64,000 nucleotides of DNA from Lucinisca nassula (taxonomy: Eukaryota; Mollusca; Bivalvia; Lucinida; Lucinidae): contig OY757011.1 of NCBI GenBank assembly GCA_963580285.1, positions 116,059,037-116,123,036 of the forward strand, given 5' to 3'. Position numbers and translations under genes: made by a program. The notes below the pieces were generated by a model, which was given only the letters and a program-made list of their open reading frames with translations, had not been told where the DNA came from and searched no databases. This document shows, one piece after another, positions 62,185 through 64,000 of the stretch; positions within the stretch are counted from its first letter, which is position 1, and every line of letters begins with the position of its first letter.

Positions 62185-62385
62185 GATACCTTGAGGACTT
62201 GCTATAATTCTCCTAAAATTTAAACAAATTTGTTTCACGATCCAGCAAAGTGTCCAAAAGGTGCAGATGGAATGGCAAAACAGTGTAGACCCTAATCAGA
62301 CTGCTCCTTCAGGAGCAGTCTGATTTGGGTCTGCACTGTTTGCTTAGGCCTATCTGTCCCAATACTTAGGATCATTATGCTAAAA
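62185..62385. mobile_element. type D element with intact hairpin core
   Basis: TTGAGGACTTGCTATAATTC, TAAACAAATTTGTTTCACGA, CAGTGTAGACCCTAATCAGA + CTGCTCCTTCAGGAGCAG + TCTGATTTGGGTCTGCACTG, TCCCAATACTTAGGATCATT. The best type D copy here. Confidence 0.78.
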
Positions 62386-62535
62386 TATATCCCTTCTATG
62401 AAAATGCATACACACTATAAATCAAACTGGGCTCCAATAGGGATCACTGTAAGGGCTAAAATATATCCCATATATTAAAATGCATACACAAAGTATAAAT
62501 CAAACTGGGCTCCCTTAGGGATAACTGGAAGGGTT
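62379..62535. repeat. about 78-bp direct repeat, two copies
   Basis: GGCTAAAATATATCCCATAT... and ATGCTAAAATATATCCCTTC..., both with AAAATGCATACACA, TATAAATCAAACTGGGCTCC and AGGGAT. It lies just downstream of the EB exon 1 donor in gene sense. Confidence 0.85.
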
Positions 62536-62552
62536 AAAATTCAAGAACCTAC

Positions 62553-62696
62553 TTTCTAGGCATGTTCCTTCTGGCAAATCATGGTTGCTGTCATAGTGAG
62601 TAGGCCGGCAGTTGCAGTGTCCCTTATCACAATGGACAATGGTGTTGTTAGGAGCACACATGCTGTCCATGGAACAAGCTTCACCTAGCTCCACCA
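62553..62696 (-). CDS. EB/EGF-like cysteine-rich module exon 1 (most N-terminal exon in the window)
   Basis: 144 bases, phase 1 at both ends; acceptor TTTTCATTTACAG|TG, donor TAGAAA|GTAGGTTC. It encodes VELGEACSMDSMCAPNNT and on to CDKGHCNCRPTHYD and EGTCLE. C-x(5)-C-x(9)-C-x(4)-C-x-C-x(15)-C is the EB/EGF-like pattern, as in the next exon. The start of the protein (signal peptide and any leucine-rich repeats) must lie beyond position 64000. Confidence 0.85.
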
Positions 62697-62718
62697 CTGT
62701 AAATGAAAATGTTTAATA

Positions 62719-62961
62719 TACGTCAGCGCATGACAAAACCTACATAATGATGTGTGACCTTCAAATTCCTGGATCAGTATGCTCATTTACTCACTTAGAC
62801 AAGAGATGCCGTGCCGTGCATCTCTCTTTGAATAGCCCACAGGCTATAGAAGGTAGATGGGATCAGCGAAAGCTCTGATCAGACTGCGCGAATGTGCAGA
62901 GTGATCTGAGTCTTCCCTGGTCGCAAAAGCTTTATCATAAGTTTTGCTATGCACTAGCTCA
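62719..62961. mobile_element. type E MITE
   Basis: ACGTCAGCGCATGACAAAAC + CTACATAATGAT at one end, AAAAGCTTTATCATAAGTTT + TGCTATGCACTAGCTCA at the other. The inside has GCTCTGATCAGACTGCGCGA and GTGCAGAGTGATCTGAGTCT. It begins 23 bases upstream of the EB exon 1 acceptor in gene sense. Confidence 0.7.
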
Positions 62962-63233
62962 TATGATAAGTAAGATTGTAAAAACATCAAAATTAATATA
63001 CTGGGGGTAGCCCCTATGTGCTTTTAGCGCCTGGTTACCTTACAAAATCTATCAAGTGAAATATACTGGATGCCATGTCATATCTCCATATACTGAGGTG
63101 TTACAAGGATCTCCACTACATGTGTAGCGAGACCGTGCTTATGAACAGTGCAGTCTCCTCCACGTCTTTTCTGGTTGCCTTTATGATGAGTATCATATCC
63201 TCATGAGCTGTCTGTACTACACTTTATTTACTC
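62962..63233. other. intron or upstream region, weak repeat
   Basis: GGGGGTAGCCCCTATGTGCT + TTTAGCGCCTGGTTACCTTA (63003-63043) has a diverged partner at 63545-63583 (ATGGGGTAGCCCCAATGTTC, AACCAGGTACCTTA). Their spacing brackets an H1 element. No exon with good sites and phase was found. Confidence 0.45.
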
Positions 63234-63511
63234 CATCACAAAACATGCCTATATAATTTTGACCCCCTTGAAACCCCACTTTTATATAGTAAAACTGGGG
63301 TTTACAAAGGGTAAACAATATTTCCTTATTTCTGCTCTAACATTTAGATTGTTGGTACTGTTATAACCGCCTCAATGAGGTGGTTCTAAGGAGTACCCAC
63401 AATCTATATTTTTAGCAGAAATAAGTAAAATGTCACAATTTTTCATCTTAAAATTTGTTTGTTTTTTCGGTAAAGTTTATAATGTATTCGTATAGGCATG
63501 TTTTCATAATG
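63234..63511. mobile_element. H1 hairpin MITE, complete
   Basis: CATCACAAAACATGCCTATA to TATAGGCATGTTTTCATAATG. Hairpin TTGGTACTGTTATAACCGCC + TC against GAGGTGGTTCTAAGGAGTAC with some decay. Confidence 0.85.
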
Positions 63512-63583
63512 TACCTCAACATTACGCTTACTGGATTTTGTATGGGGTAGCCCCAATGTTCCAATGGAACCAGGTACCTTAAA

Positions 63584-64000
63584 AACTAGCTCCGATCTGA
63601 CCATAATTTAGATGATAAAATAATCTTAACATATTTTTTTATTTGAAATATTAGTTCACTTTAAAAACATAAATTATCTATTTTAAATACATGAAGAGTC
63701 TATAAATACATGAATCATTTACTTTAAATATAAGAATATTTTCACAATCAAATCTAATTTGTGCAATTTCATGGAGTGAAGAAAAACAGATTAGTGTCCA
63801 TTTAAAGTCATGTACATGACAACTTTTACAGAATGTTTGTTATAATACGGACACTTGTATGACACTGTGCTCATCAGAATAAAAAATTCTTGTGACATTT
63901 TTTTTTTTTTCAAAGTATGTTTTATGAACACTTTTGCATTTTAGAAACGATGTTGTTAGGTAAAATGGTTCTCAAATACATTGACTATTTGACGACGGTA
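63584..64000. other. AT-rich end of window, nothing recognised
   Basis: No repeat ends, and no exon with matching phase and splice sites. A T tract lies at 63898-63910. The gene's next 5' exon was not found here. Confidence 0.5.

Larger units (their letters stand above)
760..62696 (-). other. polycystin-1-like / REJ-type gene, internal part (gene model)
   Basis: This entry ties together the minus-strand exons listed separately. Domain order EB-EB-linker-WSC-PKD-lectin-lectin-Cys-rich-PKD array-REJ is that of the polycystin-1 family and sea-urchin sperm receptor for egg jelly (REJ) relatives, which are large cell-surface proteins whose C-terminal part, outside this window, normally holds GPS, PLAT and membrane segments. 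All exons have consensus GT/AG sites, and phases chain without conflict (1 at most junctions, 2 inside the second lectin domain, 0 inside REJ). Introns reach about 11 kb and are full of transposons. No start, promoter or stop is in the window. I cannot tell PKD1 from PKD1L-type paralogues without the membrane part, so no symbol is given. Confidence 0.85.

Overview
The window looks like animal nuclear DNA, most likely from a bivalve mollusc. Its genes are split by introns with GT/AG sites. Its introns are packed with short hairpin-bearing non-autonomous transposons, tRNA-derived SINEs and pearl-like (Helentron-type) elements carrying internal tandem repeats, a combination known from bivalves. 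A heterodont such as Dreissena or Mya would fit, but the species is a guess.

The only protein-coding gene I can support lies on the minus strand and crosses the whole window. Its 5' end is beyond the right edge and its 3' end beyond the left edge. It encodes a polycystin-1-like or REJ-type extracellular protein. Read from N to C terminus (right to left), the exons give: two cysteine-rich EB/EGF-like modules (62553-62696, 60699-60830); a short basic linker region (56447-56584, possibly 55641-55685, 52608-52724); a WSC domain plus a PKD domain (46870-47550); a first, degenerate C-type lectin domain (43462-43626 and 41222-41425); a second, better-formed C-type lectin domain (31259-31454 and 25145-25353); two small exons of unknown fold (21795-21926, 19079-19216); one exon of 5168 bases (2988-8155) with a cysteine-rich head, about 15 PKD-type repeats and the start of the REJ module; and the next REJ exon (760-915). 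Phases agree at every junction: phase 1 at all except phase 2 inside the second lectin domain and phase 0 inside REJ. The rest of REJ, the GPS/GAIN, PLAT and membrane part expected for this family would lie to the left.

The introns are nearly all mobile DNA. Main families: (i) TTAA-flanked elements of about 210-255 bp (types A, B, C), piggyBac-like by target site and CCC termini, which share a long central hairpin although their ends differ; type D carries the same hairpin without clear TTAA ends; (ii) H elements of about 270-300 bp with a near-perfect GTGGGTACTCGTTAGAAC hairpin; (iii) pearl-like elements with shared left ends (AACAAGAGG or AACTAGAGC), a right-end hairpin followed by TAAAAA, and unrelated internal tandem arrays; (iv) hAT-like elements with 8-bp target duplications; (v) mariner-like TACAGT-ended elements, several SINEs and one broken LINE (about 49.64-51.67 kb, plus strand). 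Nesting is common, up to four layers at 26-30.5 kb. The 5.2-kb exon is free of these elements.

No rRNA, functional tRNA, CRISPR or prokaryotic feature is seen. The most unusual signals are the shared hairpin core in TTAA elements with different ends, two minisatellites that seem to have grown from that hairpin, and the common-ended pearl-like group with exchanged interiors.
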